In this document: one piece after another, positions 42,934-51,294 of the stretch
Layout: each line of letters begins with the position of its first letter
Position numbering within the stretch: position 1 is the first letter of the stretch
Assembly (NCBI GenBank): GCA_002070375.1
Contig: MWDD01000014.1
Location: forward strand, 1 to 63,951
DNA length: 63,951 nucleotides
From: a bacterium ADurb.Bin157
GTDB lineage: Bacteria; Muiribacteriota; Ozemobacteria; Ozemobacterales; Ozemobacteraceae
Reading direction: 5' to 3'
Position numbers and translations under genes: made by a program
The notes under the pieces: model-generated
The model's database searches: none
What the model was told of the DNA's origin: nothing
Seen by the model: only the letters and a program-made list of their open reading frames with translations

Positions 42934-45492
42934 CTACATTTCTATGTTTAAATCTGCTTTAAGGGCAGTGAGTGACGCGATTACCTGTCTTTGAACCATT
43001 GGATCTTTGTCGGAAAGCGCGTTAACTAGAGGTTCTACCCCTTGCGCCATACCCAGTTGTCCAAGTGCGTAAGCTGCAGAAGCTCTCATGTTGGGTTCCT
43101 GATCAGTAATCATTTTAGAAAGCAAATCGAAAACCTTAAGATCACCGTATTTGCCTAATGCAATGAGTATATTGGCTTTAACTCTGTTGTCTTGTTCGTC
43201 GATAAGCAGATTAAAGAATTCATAAACTCTTTTGCCGCCAATAAGCTCAAGTGCTTCAACAGCATTTGCTTTAACTCTTCTGTCTGTTGATCTGAGTTGT
43301 TCGGAAAGTATCGGAATATGCTTTTCGTTGCCAACTTTTCCTAAAACCGCAATTGCTCTGGACAATACTTTTTTATCAGATTCGCTTTCTATTACCTTTT
43401 CTACAAAGGCTAGAGAGTCGTTTGCCGGGATTCTGTCAATTATATCCATTACATGATATCTGACGTCGGGGTCTTCGTCTTTAAACCATTCAAATAGTAT
43501 TTTTTGGTCAACTTGGTCAACCGAAAGTTTCAAAATTCTGAGAATCATAATTTTCGTCCAATTTGTTGCTGATTCGAAAGATCTAATAATTTCAGAAATT
43601 TCTTTGTAATTTTTAAATAGATAAACAGTTGTTCTGCCATGTTCGGGTGAAAGGATTTCAAGTTCTTCAAAATTAACGGCGTCTTTAAGGAGAAGGCTAA
43701 CTTCTCTTGTAACAATTATTTCGTCGCCTCCCTGTATTTTCGCCATGGTTCTGAAATCAGCAAAACCATCGCCAATGAAGCTCAATTTTTCTGATTTATC
43801 AAGAAGATTGCCTCTTATTACTTCCATTGTGTGCATTGTAAGTTTTGGTGAAAAAGGCAGATCGGGTCTTCGCCCAAGATCCGCAGCGATAAGATTGGCC
43901 GTATTTAAAGCTTTAAGCAGAGAATCGTGTCTGTTAGAAAGTGTGAAGACTGTGAGAATTCCGGATGGGAAGAGTTGGTTATTAACATTCGATCCGGGTT
44001 GTGTCAGTTTATTTACGGAATCAAGGCATTCTTGCACCGAAGAAAATATTCGTGCTCCGTCAAGATGGCTTATAGCCTCATTTATGCCGCTAAAATAAAG
44101 AAACAGCGAAACAGCAAACTGTTTTTCTCCGTTTTTATCTTGTGAAGACAAAGCTTTAAGAGTTTTTTCCACTATGCTTTTACTTACATATTGTTGTAAG
44201 CCGCGGCCCACCATATCTTTTTCTTTCATGCTCATAATCATGAAATTGAAAGAGTGCGCTAACTGGCCAAACTCATCGTTTCTGTCTATGTAAATGGTCT
44301 GTCGTAAGTCGCCTGAAGTTACTTGTTCCATCGCTTTGATAAACCAGTGCAGTTCTTTGGTAACTCTTCTTGAGAGCAGATGCATAACCAAAAGCAAAAT
44401 AATCAGTGCTGCCGTGAAAACAAGAACCAGTCTGTCTCTGATTATCGAAAGAGGTTCATAACTATTTTGAATAAACCAGCCTGTTTTTATGGTGCCAAGT
44501 CTATGCTGTCCTTTCATTACGGGCACATATACTTCATATAATGATTCGAGATCATTTCTGAAGATCATGGGTTTTTTTGTATTTAGGCTGCGTGGGTAGT
44601 TTTCGTCTGCTGCCATATTTTCGTTTACTTGAGTCGGATCAGAGTGAAAAACTATTTTGTCGTCTTTTATTATTGAAATATAAGCAAAAGCAGTATCAGC
44701 GGCAGCAATTTTATATTCTTCTTTAATATCTGATTCAAGGCTTGACTCAATAAGTCTTGCGGAAGCTGTTGAAAACATTTTAGAAACGGCTATGGCATTT
44801 TTTGTGAAATTTTGATGCCATTCGTTTTCATACCACTTTTGTAAGGTCATTCTGGAAGACAAAAACAACATAAGGATAACGATTGCAGTTGTTCCCATTA
44901 GGCTGTTTTGCAAGTTAGAAGCTTTATTTTTTCTTAAAAACCATATTATTGAGAGAGCAAAAATTAAAAAGGAAAATACGATAGTATTTCTGAATTTAAT
45001 GTGTGAAACTTTATTCTTTTCTGAGTTTCTGAAGAATCCGATTCTGAGGACAACTTTTTTGCTTCCGGGAGTAATAACCGGCAGAACAGTTTCTGTTAAA
45101 GAAACTGTTCTTGAAGGGTCTTCATATGGCAAAGAAATAAGATGAGAAGCTTTTAAAGCCGTTTCTTCAATTTTTTCGAGTATGCCCATAGGAATTGCGT
45201 AGTTTTCGCCTTTTGCAATTATTGAGCCGTCGGGTTGTTGTACGGCAGCATATGCAACCCCTTCTTCAGCTAAAAAGTTGGAGAGTCTCGGAGTTATTTC
45301 AATTCTTTTTTCGAGGTAATCTGCTATTTCTCTGCCAAGCATTTTTGTTAACATTACTCTTCTGGTTTTGTAAGATGCTTCAAGTTCTTCTATTTCAGAG
45401 AGAGTGAAATAATAGGCAAAGCTTATCAGAGTAAGCACTGTTACCAGGGCTAAGAGTTTTTCTATTGCCTTTGAATCCCGATAAACGTTCAT
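42934..45492 (-). CDS. Membrane protein with HAMP, cyclase-like and HEAT-repeat domains
   Basis: 852 residues. Two membrane segments near 12-30 and 170-190, an extracytoplasmic sensor region (~230-350), a further membrane segment ending near 370, then HAMP (MEQVTSGDLRQTIYIDRND). Residues ~440-620 resemble a class III nucleotidyl cyclase domain (SLFLYFSGINEAI, MHTMEVIRGNL, SFIGDGFADFRTMAKIQGGDEIIVT), but the metal-binding aspartate pair of the usual FxDI and GD.. motifs is not clear, so it is probably non-catalytic. Residues ~640-850 are five or six HEAT/PBS-lyase repeats (DPDVRYHVMDII, DRRVKANAVEALELIGG). Starts 5 bases after the HD-GYP gene stop. Confidence 0.75.
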   Translation of the reverse strand: MNVYRDSKAIEKLLALVTVLTLISFAYYFTLSEIEELEASYKTRRVMLTKMLGREIADYLEKRIEITPRLSNFLAEEGVAYAAVQQPDGSIIAKGENYAIPMGILEKIEETALKASHLISLPYEDPSRTVSLTETVLPVITPGSKKVVLRIGFFRNSEKNKVSHIKFRNTIVFSFLIFALSIIWFLRKNKASNLQNSLMGTTAIVILMLFLSSRMTLQKWYENEWHQNFTKNAIAVSKMFSTASARLIESSLESDIKEEYKIAAADTAFAYISIIKDDKIVFHSDPTQVNENMAADENYPRSLNTKKPMIFRNDLESLYEVYVPVMKGQHRLGTIKTGWFIQNSYEPLSIIRDRLVLVFTAALIILLLVMHLLSRRVTKELHWFIKAMEQVTSGDLRQTIYIDRNDEFGQLAHSFNFMIMSMKEKDMVGRGLQQYVSKSIVEKTLKALSSQDKNGEKQFAVSLFLYFSGINEAISHLDGARIFSSVQECLDSVNKLTQPGSNVNNQLFPSGILTVFTLSNRHDSLLKALNTANLIAADLGRRPDLPFSPKLTMHTMEVIRGNLLDKSEKLSFIGDGFADFRTMAKIQGGDEIIVTREVSLLLKDAVNFEELEILSPEHGRTTVYLFKNYKEISEIIRSFESATNWTKIMILRILKLSVDQVDQKILFEWFKDEDPDVRYHVMDIIDRIPANDSLAFVEKVIESESDKKVLSRAIAVLGKVGNEKHIPILSEQLRSTDRRVKANAVEALELIGGKRVYEFFNLLIDEQDNRVKANILIALGKYGDLKVFDLLSKMITDQEPNMRASAAYALGQLGMAQGVEPLVNALSDKDPMVQRQVIASLTALKADLNIEM

Positions 45493-45497
45493 TTATA

Positions 45498-47153
45498 TTA
45501 GTTACCTTTGGCTTTGGCTTGTATGGTCTCGTAGGTTTGGGGCAAGCTCATGTCACCAAAATCGAAATGTATTCCGTCTCTTCTGACCATTTTTATAAAT
45601 TTGGCAGCTATATCGGGGTCGAATTGACTTCCGCTGCAACGGTCTATTTCTACCAATGATTCTTCTATTGTCAGAGCTTTTCTGTATGGTCGATTTGTTG
45701 TCATGGCATCAAATGTGTCTACTACACTGACTATCCTCGCAAGAAGAGGGATATTGTCCCCTTTAAGGCCGCCGGGGTAACCTTTGCCATCGTATCTTTC
45801 GTGATGATGTCTGATTATTGGTACAATGTGCTCAAGGAATTCAACTTTTCCCAGGATGTGTAATCCGAGGTCGGGGTGAGATTTAATTATATTGAATTCT
45901 TCGTCGTTTAGTCTTCCGGGTTTGTTAAGAACTGCTTCAGGGATCCCGATTTTTCCGATGTCGTGTAATAAACCGCCCAGTTTAATGTTTTCTATTTCTG
46001 AGGAAGGAACATTACATTCTTCGGCGAGTTTTATCGAAAGTTCGGTCACTCTTTCTGAGTGCCCTCTGGTATAGCTGTCTTTTGCGTCTATTGCGCCGGT
46101 TAGAGCAGATAAGGTATCGATGTATGCTTTTTGGAGGTTAGAAAACAGGTCTGCGTTTTGAATTACAAACGCTAATTGGCTACTTAAAATATTAAGCAGG
46201 TCAATGTCTTCAGACGAATAATTTCCTTGATTAAGTTTGTTCGCCACTTGAATAATTCCAAGGAGCTTATCCGGTGTTTTCAATGGCATTGCAAGTGTGT
46301 TTCTAAGTTTGGTGCCCGGGACTTTATCAACTTCGAATTCTGCGAATTCCGTATTTTCGAGGTTGTTTTCCATTCTTAATTTTCTCTCGCTTCTTACAGC
46401 CTGTATAAGTTCTGTATATCCGTCGAGGGTGTTGGGTGCAAAATCTAGGTTGCAGTTATTTTTTTGCAATCTTGTAAAATATGGGAGGTCTGTTCTGCCT
46501 TTTACAAGAAACAAGCCGGCTACTTCGCTTCCGGTGCCATCGCTTGCAATAGACAAGAACTTGTCAACCAGTGATTTTAACTCAATGTTTGAGACGATTT
46601 CTTTTCCGAGAATGAATACGTTGCTCAAAACCAGCAGTCTCTGAAACATTTTGTCGTATAACATGGCGCTTTCAAGTGAAGCGGCAGATTTTGAGGCAAG
46701 CAACGGTAACAAATCGTGCAAATTGTTTACAGAAGATTTATCGATTTTAAGCCCGATAAGGCCTATCATTCTGTGTCTTCTGACAAGCGGAAGCAACACA
46801 AAGTTATCAATTTCGATTACTTCGGCTTCGGTTTCTGTCCATTTTATGTATTCCAGCGTGAATTTTTTCGCAAGAGTTTCAAGTTCTTCAAGAGTTACGG
46901 AATTGTTTACTCTGATGTTGAGCTTGGTGGGGTCTTCACCCATAAGCGAAAAAAACGAAGCACTTGCATCGCAAATAACCAATGCTTTTTTAAGAATTAT
47001 TTTTAGTAGTTGGTCTAATTCAGCAAAAACGCCTGTCTCATCAAGAGTCAGCAACTCTTGGATTTGTTTTTTCAGTGCTTCGTTTTCGAAAGCCAAAGCA
47101 GCGTTTTCAGCTTCTGACTCGTTACAGTTTTTACGTCTGAATATGTCTATCAT
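45498..47153 (-). CDS. GAF-GAF-HD-GYP cyclic-di-GMP phosphodiesterase
   Basis: 551 residues. A short N-terminal coiled coil, two GAF-like regions (~40-170 and ~190-345), then an HD-GYP domain with all metal ligands: RGHSERV, LLHDIGKIGIP, HHHERYDGKGYPGG and DTFDAMTTNRPYR. Such enzymes hydrolyse c-di-GMP or related dinucleotides in response to a ligand bound by GAF. Cytoplasmic. It heads the operon with the HEAT, TPR and prmA genes. No ribosome site; the -10 lies 7 bases before the ATG, suggesting a leaderless message. Confidence 0.9.
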   Translation of the reverse strand: MIDIFRRKNCNESEAENAALAFENEALKKQIQELLTLDETGVFAELDQLLKIILKKALVICDASASFFSLMGEDPTKLNIRVNNSVTLEELETLAKKFTLEYIKWTETEAEVIEIDNFVLLPLVRRHRMIGLIGLKIDKSSVNNLHDLLPLLASKSAASLESAMLYDKMFQRLLVLSNVFILGKEIVSNIELKSLVDKFLSIASDGTGSEVAGLFLVKGRTDLPYFTRLQKNNCNLDFAPNTLDGYTELIQAVRSERKLRMENNLENTEFAEFEVDKVPGTKLRNTLAMPLKTPDKLLGIIQVANKLNQGNYSSEDIDLLNILSSQLAFVIQNADLFSNLQKAYIDTLSALTGAIDAKDSYTRGHSERVTELSIKLAEECNVPSSEIENIKLGGLLHDIGKIGIPEAVLNKPGRLNDEEFNIIKSHPDLGLHILGKVEFLEHIVPIIRHHHERYDGKGYPGGLKGDNIPLLARIVSVVDTFDAMTTNRPYRKALTIEESLVEIDRCSGSQFDPDIAAKFIKMVRRDGIHFDFGDMSLPQTYETIQAKAKGN

Positions 47154-47160
47154 ATAGGCG

Positions 47161-47189
47161 ATTTTACCAGTAAAAAGTCAAAAAAGCAA
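47161..47189 (-). promoter_or_regulatory. Promoter giving a leaderless HD-GYP mRNA
   Basis: Minus strand TTGCTT, 17-base spacer, TAAAAT, then CGCCTAT and ATG. There is no ribosome-binding site. Confidence 0.55.
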
Positions 47190-47202
47190 CTTTAATGGCA
47201 TG

Positions 47203-48528
47203 TCAGAAGTTATTGTTATGGAGAGTTTTTACCATTTGCAATAATTTTTTGGCATTTTCTGCTTTATTCTTGTATGGCGATATGTAGTTTTCTATTATTT
47301 GAATCTTATCGCGTTCAAGATTATATTTTTCTCTTTTGGCTGATTCTAATTCTCTTTCATAGGGTCTTAGGTAGTCTCTGACAATTTCGTGCCTGCTGTT
47401 TCTGACTCTTGTCAATTCTCTTTGGGCCGAATCCACTTGTCTTTTTGCGTAATCTTTTTCTTGTTGTGTTGCTTCGGGTTTGGCCATTATTTCGCTGTAT
47501 CTTTTATTTGCGTGATTTAAGCTGTTTTCTGCGTTTGTAAGAGTATTTCGATAATGTCTCTCGGCATCGTCTTGGGCTCTTCTGAGTCTGTGTTCAGCTT
47601 CTCTGATGTCTCTGTTGGCTTCATTAATTTTGTCTTGGAAGTTTCTTTCAGCGGCCTCTTTTTGTTTTGCAAGTATTTCAAGTGCTTCTGTATAATTGTC
47701 TTGATAAGAGTTCACTATTTTCAGGCTTATCGACGACTCATGCGCACTTGTTTCTTCGCATAAGAGAGCCACCGCTTTTTTGTAGTCGGCATTTGCTTGT
47801 GTGGGGTTATTTCCATAATTATTAAATGCTTTTGAAATATAAATTTTTGAAAGTCTCTCAAAGAAGTTTGGATAATCAACTTTGAGGTTTTGGTATTTGT
47901 ATTCTTCGATAAGCTTAAATGCTGTTGTTTCAGCGCTGTTGTCATTTAAAGGCTCAAGTATTTCGAAAAGCCAATAAATTGCTTCTTTGTCTTTCCCGTC
48001 AAGCTTACAACAATCGACTACTTCGATTAGCACAGTGTCGCTGCGTTTCATTTCAAGATACCATTTAACCGCTTGCATGTAGTTCTTTTGAGCTTTAAAG
48101 CAAACGGCAATTCTTTGGCGAACTGTATCTGTTCGGTTAGCGACTTTAAGGTAATATTCTATTGCTTTTTCGTAATCTTTTTTGCTTTCATAAGATTGTG
48201 CAACCTGATAAACCATTTCTTGAACTTGATTATTCAGGCTTTTCAATTCGTTTGTAAGCGTTTTTACCTTTTCTTGCTCTTTTTCAATTTCGGCATCCAG
48301 TGCTTTCTTTTTGCTATTTTGGAACCAGCCGCCTATTCCGTCATACTTTGATCGCTCTGCGAAAAGTTCGTCAAGTCTCAATTCAGGAGTTAAAAGTTCT
48401 GTTTCTGTTTTGATCAAATTTTTTTCAATGTTTTCAATATCGCTTACAGAGGCTGCAAATGTAATTGAATGGGTGAGTAAAAACGCCAAAGAAATTTTAA
48501 TATATAATTTTTTATTTGTGCTTAACAT
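47203..48528 (-). CDS. Exported TPR / long coiled-coil protein
   Basis: 441 residues. A signal peptide ends near TFAAS. A coiled-coil segment (~25-105), three or four TPR-like units (YESKKDYEKAIEYYLKVA, FKAQKNYMQAVKWYLEM), then a highly charged coiled coil (~290-435) rich in Glu, Arg, Asn (REAEHRLRRAQDDAERH). No recognised enzymatic domain. Likely a periplasmic structural or docking protein. GGAG precedes the start. Third gene of an operon with 49619 and 48544. Confidence 0.72.
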   Translation of the reverse strand: MLSTNKKLYIKISLAFLLTHSITFAASVSDIENIEKNLIKTETELLTPELRLDELFAERSKYDGIGGWFQNSKKKALDAEIEKEQEKVKTLTNELKSLNNQVQEMVYQVAQSYESKKDYEKAIEYYLKVANRTDTVRQRIAVCFKAQKNYMQAVKWYLEMKRSDTVLIEVVDCCKLDGKDKEAIYWLFEILEPLNDNSAETTAFKLIEEYKYQNLKVDYPNFFERLSKIYISKAFNNYGNNPTQANADYKKAVALLCEETSAHESSISLKIVNSYQDNYTEALEILAKQKEAAERNFQDKINEANRDIREAEHRLRRAQDDAERHYRNTLTNAENSLNHANKRYSEIMAKPEATQQEKDYAKRQVDSAQRELTRVRNSRHEIVRDYLRPYERELESAKREKYNLERDKIQIIENYISPYKNKAENAKKLLQMVKTLHNNNF

Positions 48529-48543
48529 GTTTTGGCTCCGTTC

Positions 48544-49569
48544 TTATTGTGCGTCAATATAAAGATCGCCGAGGTCTGTTTTAGAAAAATAAATTGCTTC
48601 GGAAATGCTGTGTTTTTTGGCTGAAACAAAAATTTCAGCGACTGCATTTTTAAGAAGCAGCTTTTTTTTGCCCGCGACCGTTTCGGGTGAGCCAAGTTTT
48701 GAAAGCTCTGTATAATGATTTTCTGTCAAATATTTAGCCGGGTTTTGTATGACCACCGATTTATACCAAGAGAGTTCACCCATTATCGAACTGTTTCGGT
48801 TAGCCGGAGCGATTTCGAAGGTGTGATCTTTTTTGCCTGACCAGAAACCGCCGGTGGTTATTTTTACAAAAGCTTTCAAATTGCTGTTAACGACACAGCC
48901 TTCGTAATGACCTAATAACACGTCGATTACATATTTTTTTCCCGAAAAATAAAAACAATATAAATCGTTTTTATCTTTTTTATTTGTGTGTTTTGAAAGT
49001 ATTTTACACCCATGTGTGTCGAAAATTTTGGTTAAGTTGTCGACTCTTCTGAGTTTATCGGTGTCTTCAAGACAGATTACCGCCTCTGCTATAGGTGTTT
49101 CTATTGTTATGAGTCTTTTTTGTCTTTTTTTAAGTAATTCGGAAGGGGCGGTCGCAAGATTCAGTTTGTCTGAGGGTTGTACCGAGTAGATTTCTTTTCC
49201 TTCGTCTATTGAAATAAAATTAGCTCTTTGCCTTAAAAGTTTTTGAGCAATTGCGCCCGCATGAGAGTTTAGTTTAGATTTTTCGGCAAATTGACGAAGA
49301 ATAGATTCGGCTGCTTCAAAGTCTTTTTTATTGCTGATTTTATTCATGACTGCACTAAGATCTTTTTGGGCTTTCTCTGTGCGGTCTAATGCTCCTTCGA
49401 GAGCTTGATTTTCGGCGCTGTCAGATTTTTCGCTTATGGCGTAGGCTGTCTGAGATATCTGATCTGAAAAATCTCTTAAGGATTTTTCAAATTCGTCTGA
49501 ATCAAATGCAAAAAGCGGAAAAGAGAACAAACAAAAGAAAAAGAAGAAAATTACGACATTTTTAAACAT
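48544..49569 (-). CDS. Exported protein of unknown function
   Basis: 341 residues from ATG 49569 (AGAGG 6 bases upstream; an in-frame start at 49602 has no site). A signal peptide ends near LFAFDS. Helical N-terminal half (~20-110), then a mixed alpha/beta domain containing SGKKYVIDVLLGHYEG, FVKITTGGFWSGKKDHTF and NPAKYLTENHYTELSKL. Two cysteines (VICLED, HGCKIL) plus CFYF and GCVV. No family recognised. It sits between a 5'-nucleotidase-like gene and a coiled-coil TPR gene. Confidence 0.65.
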   Translation of the reverse strand: MFKNVVIFFFFFCLFSFPLFAFDSDEFEKSLRDFSDQISQTAYAISEKSDSAENQALEGALDRTEKAQKDLSAVMNKISNKKDFEAAESILRQFAEKSKLNSHAGAIAQKLLRQRANFISIDEGKEIYSVQPSDKLNLATAPSELLKKRQKRLITIETPIAEAVICLEDTDKLRRVDNLTKIFDTHGCKILSKHTNKKDKNDLYCFYFSGKKYVIDVLLGHYEGCVVNSNLKAFVKITTGGFWSGKKDHTFEIAPANRNSSIMGELSWYKSVVIQNPAKYLTENHYTELSKLGSPETVAGKKKLLLKNAVAEIFVSAKKHSISEAIYFSKTDLGDLYIDAQ

Positions 49570-49618
49570 TAATAACCTCTTATTGTAAAACTTTAAGAGC
49601 ACACTGGCTAAAATACAC

Positions 49619-51184
49619 TTAGTCCTCTATGATTATACGCTTTTCATAAGATATGCGCAATGGCGAACTCGCGGCATCGGTTTTAATTTTTTCCTCAAGA
49701 ATATCTCTTTGTGAGCCGTGAACAGATAGTATTTCGCCGTTTCTGAAAGGAATAAAATTGTCGCCGCCTTCGGCAAGAAAATTATTAATAGCAACTTTAT
49801 ATATTGCATCGGGAACTATTTCGACTTCGGTTGAGTCTGCGTTTGAGAGGTGTGCTGAAAGCAGTTTATAGTCTTGTGGGCTTTTGTATTCAAATGAATA
49901 TTTAAGCCCCGATACCTGCATTACTCCGCGTTGTCTTGAGGCAGATATTTTGAGAATGTTTAAAATATCTTCGCCTTTGAGGTTCATTAAAACGACTTTG
50001 TTATCAAAGGGAAGCATTGTGTAAAGATCGCCGACAGTGAATGTACCGCTGCTTATGTTGCCTTGAATGCCGCCGCTGTTTTGCATGGCTATTTGTGCGC
50101 CGGTTTTTTCTTTAATCGCATCGGTTATAAAATTTGCAATAGGGCATTCATAATTGTAAGATCTGCTGTAATCGGCTTCAAAAGAACCGATAATTGTGTT
50201 TTTTCTAACAATAAAGTTTTTGGTTGCTTCTTCGATTACTTGTTCCATCGCCGGATCAGGGTCTATATCTGCCAAATTTGTGGGTATTCTTTGGCTTGAA
50301 AGACCGGTAAGCTTTTTTGATTTTGTATCAAGCTCTATGCTAAGTATGTCTATCTCTTTCGTTTGGTTGTAACTGCTGATTGTGTAAACAATTATGCCGT
50401 CTTTGATAAATGGCGAGGGAGCCTCTAACTCTTGGTCGAGCATAATACAAATATCGGGCCCGATTTCTGTAATTTCTTGCCATTCTTCGGGTTTTAGATG
50501 GTCTTTGCTATATTGCGTTAAAAGAGTTATAAGCTGTATTTTATTTGCCCTCATTTTGTCGACTTTTTCTTTTAAGTTGACTAAGGGAGCTTCAAACACA
50601 AGGTTATGAATGTTTTCTTTTGGAGTCAAATTCGGAGTATTAATGGGGGTAATGCCAATTATTCCCATTTTAATGTCATTATTAATTTCAAAAATAATTT
50701 GGTCTTTGAGCCAAATGGGTGGCGTTTGAGTTGTTTGCTGAGTTATATTTGAGCTTAAAAAACTAAAAGAAGCGATTTTAGAGAGTTCTTCGAGTCTTTC
50801 GCAGCCGTATGTAAAGTCGATGTTGCTCAATAACATGGTTTTGACTTGCAACGCATTCATTATTTTTACAATGGATTCACCTTTGGTGAAAAATGCGTCT
50901 GCTGTTCCGGATAGTTCTGTTCCCAGAGAGATTATGTCATAGGGATTATTATTAAATGAAGCCGCTGCTTCTTTTATTGCTGTAGCCATAGCTGCGGCAC
51001 CACCCATTGTTTTTCCGCTGTAAGGTTTAAACTTTGCCTTAAAGGGGTGTATTTTTGCTCGGTTCATGCCGGTTATTATCAGATGATATCTTATTTTGTC
51101 GTTAGGTGCTAACAGCCAAAACACTGTGGCAATAAGTATAAAAAACGAAATAAATAAGAAAAGCTTTTCGAGTTTTGTTATCAT
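49619..51184 (-). CDS. 5'-nucleotidase-family protein with degenerate metallophosphatase domain
   Basis: 521 residues, anchored by one N-terminal membrane segment (8-27). The overall plan is the UshA/5'-nucleotidase family. The C-terminal nucleoside-binding domain is intact (QNSGGIQGNISSGTF, MLPFDNKVVLMNLKGEDIL, NNFLAEGGDNF). In the N-terminal metal-binding domain the ligand motifs are lost: DxHG is absent (TGMNRAKIHP), GD is GT (SLGTELSGT), GNHEFD is SNIDFTYG, and the later His motifs are TQYS and LDQE. It is therefore probably not a phosphatase but could still bind nucleoside-like ligands outside the membrane. GGGAG precedes the ATG. Confidence 0.78.
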   Translation of the reverse strand: MITKLEKLFLFISFFILIATVFWLLAPNDKIRYHLIITGMNRAKIHPFKAKFKPYSGKTMGGAAAMATAIKEAAASFNNNPYDIISLGTELSGTADAFFTKGESIVKIMNALQVKTMLLSNIDFTYGCERLEELSKIASFSFLSSNITQQTTQTPPIWLKDQIIFEINNDIKMGIIGITPINTPNLTPKENIHNLVFEAPLVNLKEKVDKMRANKIQLITLLTQYSKDHLKPEEWQEITEIGPDICIMLDQELEAPSPFIKDGIIVYTISSYNQTKEIDILSIELDTKSKKLTGLSSQRIPTNLADIDPDPAMEQVIEEATKNFIVRKNTIIGSFEADYSRSYNYECPIANFITDAIKEKTGAQIAMQNSGGIQGNISSGTFTVGDLYTMLPFDNKVVLMNLKGEDILNILKISASRQRGVMQVSGLKYSFEYKSPQDYKLLSAHLSNADSTEVEIVPDAIYKVAINNFLAEGGDNFIPFRNGEILSVHGSQRDILEEKIKTDAASSPLRISYEKRIIIED

Positions 51185-51201
51185 TTTAGTCTCCCGCTCA
51201 T

Positions 51202-51230
51202 ATGATAGAATGTAGTCTTATTTTAATCAA
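51202..51230 (-). promoter_or_regulatory. Promoter for the 5'-nucleotidase-like operon
   Basis: Minus strand TTGATT, 17-base spacer, TATCAT. Start near 51195; short leader with GGGAG site. Confidence 0.5.
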
Positions 51231-51251
51231 GAGTAATATGATTTGCGGGCA

Positions 51252-51285
51252 AAAAAAAATACCCTCGTGAGAGGGTATTTTTTAT
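51252..51285 (-). terminator. Terminator of the 11-residue-repeat protein gene
   Basis: ATACCCTC / GAGGGTAT with loop of 4 and extended A/T arms; on the minus strand it ends in nine T. Confidence 0.88.
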
Positions 51286-51294
51286 AAGGTCTTA

